The notes beneath the pieces are model-generated. The model had not been told where the DNA came from. It did no database searches and worked only from the letters and a program-made list of their open reading frames with translations. A DNA stretch of 33,664 nucleotides from Candidatus Firestoneibacteriota bacterium (GTDB lineage Bacteria; Oederibacteriota; D2-FULL-39-29). The position numbers were made by a program, and so were the translations under genes. Positions 15,655 through 24,665 of the stretch are shown piece after piece; within the stretch, counting starts at the first letter, position 1; the number at the start of each line of letters is the position of its first letter. The stretch covers positions 1 through 33,664 of the forward strand of contig CAITEH010000036.1 in the NCBI GenBank assembly GCA_903891415.1, in the 5' to 3' direction.

Positions 15655-17314
15655 CTATTTACCGGCCTTACCTTTTCTTTTTTTCTTAGGCTCTTTTGCC
15701 GCGTTTTTTTTCTGGTCCAGGACCATTGAGACTTTAGCGGAGAGTTCCTTTATCTCATAAGGTTTTGATAAGAAGTAATACCCTTCATTTTTTGCACCGT
15801 CTATATCGGCCCGGCTGTCAAGGTACCCGCTGCTGATTATCACTTTAATTTCAGGGTTTATCGCTTTCAGTTTTTCCGCCAATTCAAGGCCGTTCATTCC
15901 GGGCATGACTGAATCAGTAAAAAGCAGGTCCAACCTGCCTTTTTCTTCTTTAAATATTTTCAGGGCTTCTTTCGCGTTTGCCGCCGGGAACACAACGTAT
16001 TTTTCTTCCTTAAGCAGGTCACATATCATATTCAAGAATACTCCGTCATCCTCCACCAGTAATATACGCTTACCGTGCAGGGAAACAAGCTTTCTGCTTG
16101 CTTTGTCTTTATTTTTTTCACTTAGCTGTTGCCCTTTATAGGCAGGGAAATATACTTTGAATTCTGAACCTTTACCTTCATCACTAAAAACATTTATCCA
16201 GCCTTCCTGCTGTTTTACTATTCCGTAGATCACGGACAAACCGAGTCCCGACCCCTTGCCAAAAGATTTTGTCGTATAAAAAGGTTCAAATAAATGTTCT
16301 TTTTGTTCAGAACTCATTCCACTCCCGGTATCCAAAATAGACATACAAATAAAATCTCCGGCCCTTGAATTAGGGATATAGCGGGCGGAGCTTTCGTTAA
16401 GCGTAACATTCTGTGTTTTTATTACCAGTCTTCCGCCTTCCGGCATGGCCTGTTTTGAGTTCGTAACCAGGTTAATTATCACCTGATCTACCTGGCCTCT
16501 GTCAGAGTAGATGTTTTCAAGCTCAGGATCTAACTCCAGTTCAAAATAAATATTTTCTCCGATGATCCGTTCAAGCATCTTTTTTACATCGGTCAAAGAA
16601 TCATTAAGAGATATTGCTTTCCTGTCTCGGGGCTGTTTTCTGCTGAAAGCCAGTAATTGCGACGTTAACGCGGCAGCTCTTTCCGCAGCTTTTTTTATCT
16701 GCTGGATATTTTCTTTTATTTTGATATTTTTTGCCGCCAATTTGAGCGAAATGTCAGAATAACCCATTATTACGCCCAGCATATTATTGAAATCATGGGC
16801 TATCCCCGCGGATAAAGTGCCTATGGCTTCCATTTTTTTCGTCTGAAACAACTGCTCTTCGAGCTGTTTGTGTTCCGTAATGTCCTGAACAATTCCGTAG
16901 ACCTTGAGCACCCGGCCTTGCGGGTCATTAAGAGAGGAAACATTACTGCGCATAATACGTTTTTTCTCTCCGGGGAGATTGACCGTAAAGTCATATTCGT
17001 ATACCAGTCCGGTCTTTATTGCCAGGTCTATTTTTTCGTGTATTTTTTTTATATCTTCCTGAGAATAATGGCTTTCTATTTCTTCAACAGCCGGATTACC
17101 CAGGGCTATATCCCGCTCAAATAATTTAAAGACCTCTTCGGACCAGATGGTTTCCTTTGTCTTAAGGTCAAATTCCCAACTGCCTATTTTACCTATTTCC
17201 TCCGCTTTCTTAAGGTGAGCTTCGCTTTTTTTCAGTTGTTCTTCCGCTTTCTTACGTTCGGTAATATCCACATGCGTCCCGGTCATCCTTACGGGCTTCC
17301 CGTCCTTGTCCCAT
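15655..17314 (-). pseudogene. Hybrid histidine kinase, C-terminal part after a frameshift (PAS-HisKA-HATPase-receiver)
   Basis: This is the downstream part of a kinase split from the frame at 17315-19243. Its first residues are the end of a PAC motif (EWDKDGKPVRMTGTHVDITERKKAEEQL would be continuous with the upstream frame, so only the segment from EWD is here). Numbering from the Met at 17286, a PAS domain spans about 25-140. HisKA has the phospho-acceptor His164 in AGIAHDFNNML. The ATPase shows N276, DTGSGM (D319) and GKGSGLGL. A receiver (about 407-520) has D413/D414, phospho-acceptor D458 in FTDSVMPGMNG, and K508. Met17286 has no convincing ribosome binding site, so independent expression is doubtful. 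The receiver ends in a basic KKKRKGKAGK tail. Confidence 0.8.
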
Positions 17315-19237
17315 TCATTTAACTTTACCTCTATCCAATATCCAGATCCAGCGGCCGTCCTTATGCTTCATTCTTCCTTCGCATTCATAATATTCGGTCT
17401 CTTTTGCAAAATGCTTATTAAGAAGTTCTTCCGACCTGATAAGATCTTCAGGATGTCCTAATTTTTCCCAGGTTTCCACGTTTATCGGAGCAAGTTCCTG
17501 TAAAGTATAACCCAGTATCTCCACCAGCCGTTCATTGAGTATGACTTCACCGGTCTGTATCTTCCAGTCCCAAAGGCCCGCTCTCGAGCCCGAAACAGCC
17601 AGGGCAAGCTGCTCTTTTGTTTCTTTCAGGAGTTTTTCCTGTTTTTTCTGTTGGGTAACGTCCCTTACCAGGGTCAGCAGATGCTTTTGTCCCAGTATTT
17701 CAATAAAACGCCCCGACATAAGAGTGATCTTTGTTTCTCCCCTTTTGTTCTGTATTTCCACTTCAAAACTGTTTATCTCACCTTTTTCCGTTAATTCGCT
17801 CATGGCACGGTTTCGGTCTTCGGGACTTTTCCAGATCTTAAGTTCCTTAAGCGCGGATCTTCCAATAGCTTCTTCTGCAGTATAACCGGTAAGAGTTGTA
17901 AATCCCTTGTTGACTTCAACATAAACCCCATCCATACTGCTTATAGCTATAGCATCAAAGCTTTCCGAGAAGGCTTTGGAAAATTTTTCCTCGCTCTCTC
18001 TCAGCTTTTTTTGTGTTTGCCTCCTGCCGGAAATATCCCGGACAATGGAGATAATTGCCGGGCCGCCATCCAGCTCAAATAAACTGCTGGAAACTTCAAC
18101 AGGGATCCTGCGGCCGTCTTTACAAAGCTCTTCAGTCTCAAATAATGCATTTTTATTTTTCAGGAGTTGTTCAATAACCCCGGGAGTCCAACCGCCGCGG
18201 CCGGGCGCAAAAATTGCAGAAGGCGGCAAATCTTGCAATTCTTCGTTTGTATAACCCAGTCTCCGGAAAGCAACATCGTTTACTTTAATAAATTTCCCCA
18301 AACGTCCATCTTTGCTTATTCCCTGGACATATACCGCGTCTCTTCCGCTGTTAAAGAGCAGGCGGAACCTTTCTTCACTTTCCAGCAGCAGGCGTTCTGT
18401 CTTTTTTCGTTCTTCTTCAGTTTTCCTCACATCCACAAAGACCTTCTTCAGGGCAACGGAAGCCGCGCAGATGAAAATTATGGAAAACAAGACATCTTCC
18501 AGGGCATTCACCAGGGCAAAATTATGCCTGATAATTTTTTCCAGATAGACCAGCACCATACTTTGAAGTAAAACTCCCAGGACCGTAAAAGGCACGATCA
18601 TTCTCTGGAGCTTCGCGTGTAAGGTGTCACCGGAGAAACGCTTGATTATTGCTGACTGGTCCCCGCACAGTGCTACCAGCCCGAGGCCCAGGAACATGGC
18701 ACAGGCGCCGGCATTCAGGGAAACAGGGATATTCTCCCCGCCATAATAACTGAAGAGATCAAAGACATGCGCCAGGATAACCGCCAGGCCCAGAGAACCG
18801 GAAATTATTCCCGCCACGCTCACAAAATCATTAACAAACGCCCGGTTCCAATAATTATTTTTAAGAAAAAGCGACAGGGATGAAAAAAGAAATACAAGCC
18901 CGACTAAAAGCGTGGATCGGCCCGCCGAAGGCTCTATTTTTATGATCTCGCCAAAACTTATGCCCAGTCCCGCCAGGATTATGAACAGCAAAACCACGGA
19001 CGTAAGGTGATCTTTTTTATCAAAAGTATTTTTTCTGGCAAAAGCGGCCATTATTATCCCGAGAACAAAAACAGCCACCCCGGGAACAGGAGACATGGGC
19101 AGGTAACTCGTTCCAAAACCCGAAAACAACCGCCAGCCGGTCAACGCTCCCAAAATAGCGACCAGCCCGATAGCTGCAGTAATTAGCCCGGAAAAAGCGG
19201 CAAACTTCTGGAGCTTAGTCAAAGCAATCATTCTCAT
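17315..19237 (-). pseudogene. Membrane sensor kinase, N-terminal part before the frameshift (multi-TM plus three PAS)
   Basis: Residues about 10-265 hold some eight hydrophobic helices, a membrane sensor module. They are followed by PAS domains near 290-400 (FRLLFNSGRDAVYVQG), 415-530 (FSKAFSESFDAIAISS) and 545-640 (LALAVSGSRAGLWDWKIQTG). The frame stops at 17315-17317 immediately after RWIWILDRGKV, in the middle of the third PAC motif. Deleting one T from the TTT at 17318-17320 (plus strand) restores EWDKDGKPVRMTGTHVDITER and joins it to the kinase core. The whole protein would be about 1,195 aa with four PAS domains. ATG 19237 is chosen for its AGAGG ribosome binding site; GTG 19243 is an alternative. 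Confidence 0.8.
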
Positions 19238-19323
19238 TTTCACCTCTCATGCCGTGAGGCATTCAAGTAAACGAAACGTATAATTGAACTCCAAAATACC
19301 TAAAGATACAATAAGGTGGCGGA

Positions 19324-19385
19324 TCCGTCACTTTGCTTCAAAGTGGCGAGATCCCGCCAAAAATTGCCTGGCAATTTTTGGCGGA
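19324..19385. repeat. Double-hairpin element, copy 1, fused to the tRNA-Ser 3' end
   Basis: The 62-bp element runs from TCCGTCA to TGGCGGA. It contains a CACTTT/AAAGTG hairpin, a GAGATC linker, and a perfect 15-bp stem with a one-base loop (19354-19368 with 19370-19384). Its last seven bases, TGGCGGA on the plus strand, are also the encoded CCA, discriminator and first acceptor-stem bases of the tRNA. A related copy lies at 19580-19640. Confidence 0.6.
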
Positions 19386-19469
19386 GAGCGCAGGATTCGA
19401 ACCTGCGGTACCCTTGCGAGCACACTTGATTTCGAGTCAAGCGCCTTCGACCAACTCGGCCAGCTCTCC
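19379..19469 (-). tRNA. tRNA-Ser (CGA)
   Basis: On the minus strand GGAGAGC pairs perfectly with GCTCTCC at the acceptor stem, followed by discriminator G and an encoded CCA (19379-19381). The anticodon arm CTTGA-CTCGAAA-TCAAG gives anticodon CGA, reading UCG serine codons. A long variable arm (TGTGCTCGCAAGGGTACC) confirms a class II serine tRNA, and the T arm is GCAGG-TTCGAAT-CCTGC. Length with CCA is 91 nt. Confidence 0.95.
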
Positions 19470-19549
19470 GGAAAACGATAGCTAATTACTGATTGCTTAT
19501 TGCTGATTAAGACAATTAACATAAGAATAATTTATTCTATCAAACAAAA

Positions 19550-19649
19550 TTCAAGTCAAACACCTTCGACCAACTCGGCTCCGCCACTTTTTAATTAAAG
19601 TGGCGAGATCTCACCAAATATTTATTCTATATTTGGTGGACAGCTCTCC
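19550..19649 (-). pseudogene. Broken partial copy of tRNA-Ser, interrupted by the double-hairpin element
   Basis: The 5' part of tRNA-Ser is repeated: GGAGAGCTG (reverse complement of 19641-19649), then after an insert GCCGAGTTGGTCGAAGG and a degenerate anticodon arm (19550-19579). The T arm, variable arm and 3' acceptor strand are missing. The upstream flank of the tRNA is duplicated too: about 45 bases from 19461 match those from 19641, an offset of 180. The copy cannot give a functional tRNA. Confidence 0.8.
19580..19640. mobile_element. Double-hairpin element, copy 2, inserted in the tRNA copy
   Basis: Exactly 61 bases (TCCGCCA to TGGTGGA) interrupt the tRNA sequence between GGC and CAG of the intact copy. 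It has the same plan as 19324-19385: a CCACTTT/AAAGTGG hairpin, GAGATC, and a CACCAAATAT/ATATTTGGTG hairpin. The second stem differs in sequence from copy 1, but the pairing is kept. The termini are inverted (TCCRCCA and TGGYGGA). No coding capacity, so any movement would need enzymes supplied elsewhere. Confidence 0.6.
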
Positions 19650-19796
19650 GGAAAACGATTGCTAATTACTGATTGCTTATTGCTGATAAATAGCAATTAA
19701 TAATTTCAGTTCCCAAGAAATTACAACTGATTATAGCAAATAAACTGCAGTTATTACAAAAGGAAAGTATTTATTGTCAAGCCAAGATAAAGAATA

Positions 19797-20432
19797 CTAG
19801 TAACCGGTAGATTTGAGCCAGACATCAAAGAGTTTTAATACTCTATCAGCTATCAGTTTGTTGGCTCTTGGAGTTAAATGTACTCCGTCTTTTTTGATAT
19901 AGTCCTCTTTTTTCCCTGCGGACAGCTTCTCCCTGAGCAGTTTATCCAGGTCAAAGAGCCGGCAGTTCAATTTTTTTGCCAGTTTCCGGGTTACAATACG
20001 GTATTCTTCAACGCAGCCGTCCAGGCCGCCCCATTTACCGTAGTATTTATCTCCACGGGTTTGATGCCATTCGTTGACTACCGGGGGAAAGGTCACAAAA
20101 ATAACTTCGCCGCCTTTAGCTTTAACTTTGTGATAAATAGTCCTAAGGTTATTCTCAAAAGCATCAACACATACCGCGCGGTCATCATGGACGGCATCAT
20201 TTCCGCCAAACTCAACAAGCACTTTGCCCGGCATATGGGCCAGTACATCCTGCTCTATTCTCTTCAGGCCTTCGGCCGAAGTATTGCCGTTACCTCCCGC
20301 ATTAAATACCAAAATGGACTCACCGGGATTCGACTTCAAAGAGGCAGAAAGCAGTTCAACCCAACCTTCACCCGGTCTAAGCGCGTACCCCCGGGTTATA
20401 GAATCTCCAAAAGCTACAACTGTCCTCTGCAT
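19797..20432 (-). CDS. SGNH/GDSL-family hydrolase
   Basis: This 211-aa esterase/lipase-type hydrolase is probably an acyl- or acetyl-esterase. The start at 20432 is chosen because GAAGGAGCGG precedes it and the protein then begins MQRTVVAFGDSITRG, with the nucleophile Ser11 in block I. A longer frame from 20471 is possible but lacks support. Block II glycine is in VFNAGGNGNTSAEG, block III is FGGNDAVHDD, and block V is DGVHLTPRANKLIAD with the catalytic Asp and His. There is no signal peptide. It lies 3' of the transglutaminase-like gene with a gap of about 200 bases. Within a glycan-degradation locus it may remove acetyl groups, which is inference. Confidence 0.85.
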   Translation of the reverse strand: MQRTVVAFGDSITRGYALRPGEGWVELLSASLKSNPGESILVFNAGGNGNTSAEGLKRIEQDVLAHMPGKVLVEFGGNDAVHDDRAVCVDAFENNLRTIYHKVKAKGGEVIFVTFPPVVNEWHQTRGDKYYGKWGGLDGCVEEYRIVTRKLAKKLNCRLFDLDKLLREKLSAGKKEDYIKKDGVHLTPRANKLIADRVLKLFDVWLKSTGY

Positions 20433-20631
20433 TTCCGCTCCTTCGCAAAAGAGAAAAAGCTGCAAGCTCAAAGCTTTGATTTCGTACTTTCATAAACCAC
20501 AATACACCTGCAATCCTTATACAAAGGGTGCGAACCGTAAAAACATCTTGCTCCCTCTTTACTTTTTTTATCTTCTCAAGATCAACAAACCTGTTTACAA
20601 TTGTCAAACAGTTCCCGTGTTTTTTTAATAC

Positions 20632-21777
20632 CTATGGCTCAAATTTAATACTGATTGAATTTTCAGGCCCTTTAACACCCGTATTGTTCCGCGTGGTTAC
20701 AGTTAATTTATTTAGCCCGGGGTTTAAGGCCCAGGAAAATTTATTGCCGGCTTCTTTCCATTCCTTATCATCTTCTTTCACAAGAAAAGTACCAAAATCG
20801 GGCGTATTGGTACTAAGTTCCACTTCCAGTTTTCCTTTAGCTCCGGGGACAATAGCCATATTTGCTTCACCAAGCGTCCAGTACGCTTCTTTTTTATCTT
20901 TTGGGACATCTCTTTTATGCCATTTCACAGAGCTATTGCGCTCATCATAGATCATAAAACATTTATTGCCGAAACTGGGCGGGTTATCCATATAATTTGA
21001 GTTATCCATAAAAAACAAAAAGGAGTACCAGTCAATATAGAATGCGTTAACGCTAAACCCGGCCAGTTCCGTGTATTTTATCGGCAGCTCGCTTTTTTTA
21101 AATTTGCGTTTTTCCGCGCCTTGCACGTAGGTAAGGTCTTCTCCTTTATTGCCAAAATATTCGTCCCTGAGCTCATTGCCGTTCAAAGGCAGCCCGTTTT
21201 TTTCTATATAAATATTAAAGGTCGGGTCCATAATGATCCATTTTCTATACTGGTTTGACCAAACTTCGGGAACAGAATGCTCCGGGGAACCGGGATTTCC
21301 AAGCAGCCGGTGCAAACCCAGGTCCCTTGCAACCCAACCCAGGCTGTAACAGCTTGACATAAAAACACTGGAATACTGGGCACAATAAAAAACACCGCCT
21401 TTTTGCACCAGCTCGAGAATTTCCAGAGCATTAACCGTATTCTTAGAGGGCTGGCCGAACTTCTTAAACTGCCTGTGGACCCAATCGCTAAGGAGCACCA
21501 TCCGGTCGAACTCTGTTTTACCGCCTGCGATCACATCTTTTAATTTATATTTTAACGCAAGTTCTTTCAATTTCGGGTTATCCGCTTTATCGTAGGTGAA
21601 CTGTTTCTCAAATTTGCTTTTAATTATTTCAGGATTCACGCTATCTATTATCTCGACCGTTCCTCCGTTTATTTTTATTTTGGAACCCTTTGCCATTGCG
21701 CCGATATCTTTGCCCTCAGCAGGAAATGCTGTTATAGAAAGTGCAAGCAGCGAAACAACTCTCGCAAACCATTTCAT
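20632..21777 (-). CDS. Secreted transglutaminase-like (cysteine-protease fold) protein
   Basis: The 381-aa product has a short signal peptide (VVSLLALSITAFPAEG, cleavage about residue 21). It has a transglutaminase-like core with Cys132 in GGVFYCAQYSSVF, His167 in SPEHSVPEVW and Asp184 in KWIIMDPTFN, the expected Cys-His-Asp order. The region after residue 290 looks like beta strands (KGKLEVELSTNTPDFGTFLV, LNKLTVTTRN), a possible Ig-like C-terminal domain. The ribosome binding site AAAGGAG and a good upstream promoter suggest its own transcription unit. Such proteins recur among heparinase-type loci of environmental bacteria; the real substrate, peptide or otherwise, is unknown. Confidence 0.78.
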   Translation of the reverse strand: MKWFARVVSLLALSITAFPAEGKDIGAMAKGSKIKINGGTVEIIDSVNPEIIKSKFEKQFTYDKADNPKLKELALKYKLKDVIAGGKTEFDRMVLLSDWVHRQFKKFGQPSKNTVNALEILELVQKGGVFYCAQYSSVFMSSCYSLGWVARDLGLHRLLGNPGSPEHSVPEVWSNQYRKWIIMDPTFNIYIEKNGLPLNGNELRDEYFGNKGEDLTYVQGAEKRKFKKSELPIKYTELAGFSVNAFYIDWYSFLFFMDNSNYMDNPPSFGNKCFMIYDERNSSVKWHKRDVPKDKKEAYWTLGEANMAIVPGAKGKLEVELSTNTPDFGTFLVKEDDKEWKEAGNKFSWALNPGLNKLTVTTRNNTGVKGPENSISIKFEP

Positions 21778-21835
21778 ACTATTTTCTCCTTTAGACCTTT
21801 TGTATTATGTCCGTTTAACATTCAAACTCTATCAA

Positions 21836-21864
21836 TTTATAACATTGTTAAAGTCCAAGAGCAA
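21836..21864 (-). promoter_or_regulatory. Candidate promoter of the transglutaminase-like gene
   Basis: On the minus strand TTGCTC (21859-21864) and TATAAA (21836-21841) are spaced by 17 bases, with TGT before the -10 box (extended -10). The leader would be about 50 nt. Confidence 0.5.
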
Positions 21865-21905
21865 GTCCATTAGCCCGCAGTCAGGCTAAAAGGGATAACT
21901 GCCCT

Positions 21906-22268
21906 TTATTCTTTATCGGTATTTTCTTTTACCCTTGCTTTGATAAGTTTTCTAACAAGAACAGCGGGTAAGGGTTTTTCTGCGGTGAACCGCAGGGTCG
22001 CCTTACCGGACAGGTAGTGTTTTAATTCTTTTTTAAAAGCTTTCAGGACCCCGTAACTGGCAACGAATAAAGAAAGATGATCTTTAAAGCCCGCGTAATA
22101 GACAAGAATTCCGTTTTGCCTGAACGCCGGCATTTGATAACTGAGCACCTCTTCTGCTTCGGGTGCCGCTTTCTTAATAATAGCCCGCAAGTTCTTCAGC
22201 GCTTTTCTTGAACTCAGAGGCAGCCCGGCAAGATACGCGCTGACTGTTTTTGGAGCAGCTTTTTTCAT
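21906..22268 (-). CDS. DUF1801 family protein (YdhG-like, iron-chaperone-type fold)
   Basis: The 120-aa product begins MKKAAPKTVSAYLAGLPLSS and shows the DUF1801 pattern: LRAIIKKAAPEAEEVLSYQMPAFRQNG, then YYAGFKDHLSLFVASYGVLKAF, then a strand with TLRFTAEKPLPAVLVRKLIKARV. Members are small cytoplasmic proteins; some have been linked to iron handling, but the role is generally unproven. ATG 22268 is chosen because AAAGGAG lies 5 bases before it; a TTG at 22283 is less likely. It follows the esterase gene by about 45 bases on the same strand and has no obvious link to glycan degradation. Confidence 0.82.
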   Translation of the reverse strand: MKKAAPKTVSAYLAGLPLSSRKALKNLRAIIKKAAPEAEEVLSYQMPAFRQNGILVYYAGFKDHLSLFVASYGVLKAFKKELKHYLSGKATLRFTAEKPLPAVLVRKLIKARVKENTDKE

Positions 22269-22313
22269 AAAAACTCCTTTCAACGGTCGTTAATACTTTA
22301 TATATTAAATAAT

Positions 22314-23180
22314 TTATTTTTTCAGATATTTATCAAAAAATTCGCCTGTTATCCTGCCGTCCCAGAATATTTTCCATTCTCCTCCGCTCCCGTGTTCTCC
22401 TTTTTTCAAAGGATAATACACATAAGGGATCCCCAGTTCCTTCAGTTTCCCGACAAGGAGCTCGCTTTGTCTTATAGGGACGACCCTGTCTTTATCCCCG
22501 TGGGCGACCAGGAACGGAGGCGCGTTCTTTGTTAAATAATAGACCGGACTTGCTTTTTGATATTTTTCTTTTCCGCTTTCCAGGTCGCAGCCTATAAAAT
22601 CTATCAGCGTGCCTCTTATACTTTTATGCTCAAGAAAAAGAGCGGCAGCGTCAAATACCCCGCAAAAAGCTGCAACTGCCTGGACTTTACTGGAGAAACC
22701 CTCAAAGCCGCCCGTGCCTTCAAGTTCTTTTACATCTCCGGTTGCGCCCAAAAGCGCGGACAGGTGCCCTCCTGCCGAACTTCCCATAGCGCCTATATTA
22801 TCCGGATCAATATTAAACTCTTTTGCCTTGGCCCTTAAAAATCTGACCGCGCATTTGCAATCTTCTATTTGCGCAGGATAGGTATATTTAGGCGCGTACC
22901 TGTAACTTATCGTCGCGCAAAAATATCCGCGGTTAACGAGCAGTGCCAGAGGCGCAATACCCACTGACCTGGAATTCTCATCACCTTTCCACCCGCCATA
23001 ATGAATATAGACAATTGCCGGCAGAGGTTTTTGGCTTTTAACCTTGGGGGTCAGATAATCCATTTTTAGCTCAATATCGCCGCCTTTCCCATAAACGACA
23101 TCTTTTACGAGATTGTAATCCTCAGCCATACAGGGGACGAGGCATGCCAGCAGGCATATAAATATTTTAAACCTTCTCAT
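22314..23180 (-). CDS. Secreted alpha/beta-hydrolase, esterase of the BD-FAE/lipase-like type
   Basis: The 288-aa product has a signal peptide (FKIFICLLACLVPCMA, cleavage about residue 19). It has an alpha/beta-hydrolase core: oxyanion segment IHYGGWKGDENSRS at 59-72, nucleophile Ser135 in GAMGSSAGGHLSA, acid Asp231 in VAHGDKDRVVP, and His263 in KKGEHGSGG. The arrangement fits carbohydrate or feruloyl/acetyl esterases found in polysaccharide loci. It starts about 100 bases after the URO-D-like gene and probably belongs to the same operon. Removal of ester groups from the glycan is inferred from context. Confidence 0.82.
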   Translation of the reverse strand: MRRFKIFICLLACLVPCMAEDYNLVKDVVYGKGGDIELKMDYLTPKVKSQKPLPAIVYIHYGGWKGDENSRSVGIAPLALLVNRGYFCATISYRYAPKYTYPAQIEDCKCAVRFLRAKAKEFNIDPDNIGAMGSSAGGHLSALLGATGDVKELEGTGGFEGFSSKVQAVAAFCGVFDAAALFLEHKSIRGTLIDFIGCDLESGKEKYQKASPVYYLTKNAPPFLVAHGDKDRVVPIRQSELLVGKLKELGIPYVYYPLKKGEHGSGGEWKIFWDGRITGEFFDKYLKK

Positions 23181-23281
23181 TTTTGGCTCCTTTTGACACT
23201 TCGAGGCAATAATTATCGAAAATACTTTTCTAAATTACTACTTAATATTTTTGAATGTATTCCAACAGGAAAATTTGCTGC

Positions 23282-24565
23282 TTAACCCGGGAAAAACCGG
23301 TCTATCTCTTTCATCGCGAGCTCCACCGCGCGCTTTGCCTTTCCAAGGTTCCCGTGCATAGTATAGACATCCCTGACGACAAATTCAGTAGGAACATTCC
23401 TTGGTGCGGTCAATTCCAGGGTCTTTCTTATATCAGCGGCCCAGGCTTCCTCGTTCAACTTTACATCCACCCCGAGCAGATTGGGATTGGGCTTTTTGGA
23501 ATAGACAATACTTCGCCCTTTCAGTTCATTTGCCATATACTCTTCATTTGCCCAGCGTGATATGGAGACCGCCTTCAGATTGGGAAGTTTGCTCAACGAC
23601 TTTTCCCATATTGCGTCCGCAGGTTCACAGCAACCCCAGTAAACAAGGCCGTACATTTCCGCCAGGTCCCGGTAATACGGAAAACAGAATTCATGGAACA
23701 ACCCGGGAGAGACGCCGACGGTCTCCTGGCTGTCCATAGCCCCCCAGAGGTCAGATAACTTTACCTTTCCCGGCGCTATTGCGCCTTTTTGTTTCGGGAG
23801 CAGGGTCGTAAAGTTAAAACAGGTGCCGCAGGTGCACTGATTATCATTATTCAAGATCAACAGTCCTTCTTTTTCCGCCCAGAGCGCTTCTCTCTTCGCA
23901 TTATCTCTAAGTTGAGCCATCAACCCGTGAAGCTGGTCCGGAGCGTCATACATCGCCATAAAAAATGTTTCCATGCTCATAAGCCGGATGAGACGCTGTG
24001 TGAGGCTATTATGAATATCAGGACCGTACCGGTTGACTACCGGAAGGATATCACCAAACGTGTTATTCAGAAATGAAAATTCCGCTTCGGTACCTTCTCT
24101 GTCCAGCTCAAATGTAGCAGGTTTTATCATAGCAAACCCGCCTGCCAGGTCTTTGATAGGGTGCTCAAAATGATAACCCAGTGTCACTCCATCCGCGTCT
24201 TTGGCGTAATCAGTATGTATCTCTATTCCAAATTCATTATATTTAACATGCCAGCCAATATCAAGCGAAGCAGGACAGACATGATCGTCATTAAGGAGCT
24301 CGTGATGCCGGATATTGCGCAGGAAGCCGCTTTCCAGCCTGCGCCCGTATTCAGATCTGCACTGAAAGAGTTCTTCCGGCATAAAATCCCTGTCAAAGGT
24401 CCAACTTTCAATCGCAAAAGGCGGGCGGGCGCCGGGGATTCCGTCGTTCGTATCTGTCCATCTCTTCTTTCGTATCTGCATCACAGGCAATGCCGCAATT
24501 TCGGCTTGCCGCTTAGCCAGGCCTCTAAGCCTTAAAATTTCTTCTTTTGACAAATTATACTTCAT
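23282..24565 (-). CDS. URO-D / methylcobamide-methyltransferase-like protein
   Basis: This 427-aa protein is related to the uroporphyrinogen-decarboxylase fold, in the branch used by corrinoid methyltransferases rather than true HemE. Its C-terminal half carries YWGCCEPADAIWEKSLSKLP (Cys312, Cys313), then LKAVSISRWAN and VYSKKPNPNLL, the usual order in this branch. An extra cysteine group QCTCGTC (244-249) could help to bind metal. It lacks a signal peptide. The length exceeds HemE (about 350 aa) because of an N-terminal extension. In a glycan locus it may act on methyl ethers, or simply be a member of the large uncharacterised family; there is no corrinoid-protein gene nearby. Confidence 0.75.
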   Translation of the reverse strand: MKYNLSKEEILRLRGLAKRQAEIAALPVMQIRKKRWTDTNDGIPGARPPFAIESWTFDRDFMPEELFQCRSEYGRRLESGFLRNIRHHELLNDDHVCPASLDIGWHVKYNEFGIEIHTDYAKDADGVTLGYHFEHPIKDLAGGFAMIKPATFELDREGTEAEFSFLNNTFGDILPVVNRYGPDIHNSLTQRLIRLMSMETFFMAMYDAPDQLHGLMAQLRDNAKREALWAEKEGLLILNNDNQCTCGTCFNFTTLLPKQKGAIAPGKVKLSDLWGAMDSQETVGVSPGLFHEFCFPYYRDLAEMYGLVYWGCCEPADAIWEKSLSKLPNLKAVSISRWANEEYMANELKGRSIVYSKKPNPNLLGVDVKLNEEAWAADIRKTLELTAPRNVPTEFVVRDVYTMHGNLGKAKRAVELAMKEIDRFFPG

Positions 24566-24613
24566 CTAAAACTCCCGGACCTGTATTTTTTTGAGCGGTA
24601 AAATTCAGATTAA

Positions 24614-24622
24614 ATTGTATCA
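24614..24622 (-). promoter_or_regulatory. Possible extended -10 promoter before the URO-D-like gene
   Basis: On the minus strand TGATACAAT gives a TGn-extended -10 box about 50 bases upstream of the ATG at 24565. No good -35 box accompanies it. The gap to the preceding DUF4091 gene is 100 bases, so a separate start here is possible. Confidence 0.3.
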
Positions 24623-24665
24623 TCAGCTATATCAGTTTATACCTTTCTTAAGTTCACCGGAATAA

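Noticed and set aside
23282-24565. True uroporphyrinogen decarboxylase (hemE)
   Set aside because: It is longer than HemE, has the GCCEP arrangement of the methyltransferase branch, and sits in a glycan locus without other haem genes.
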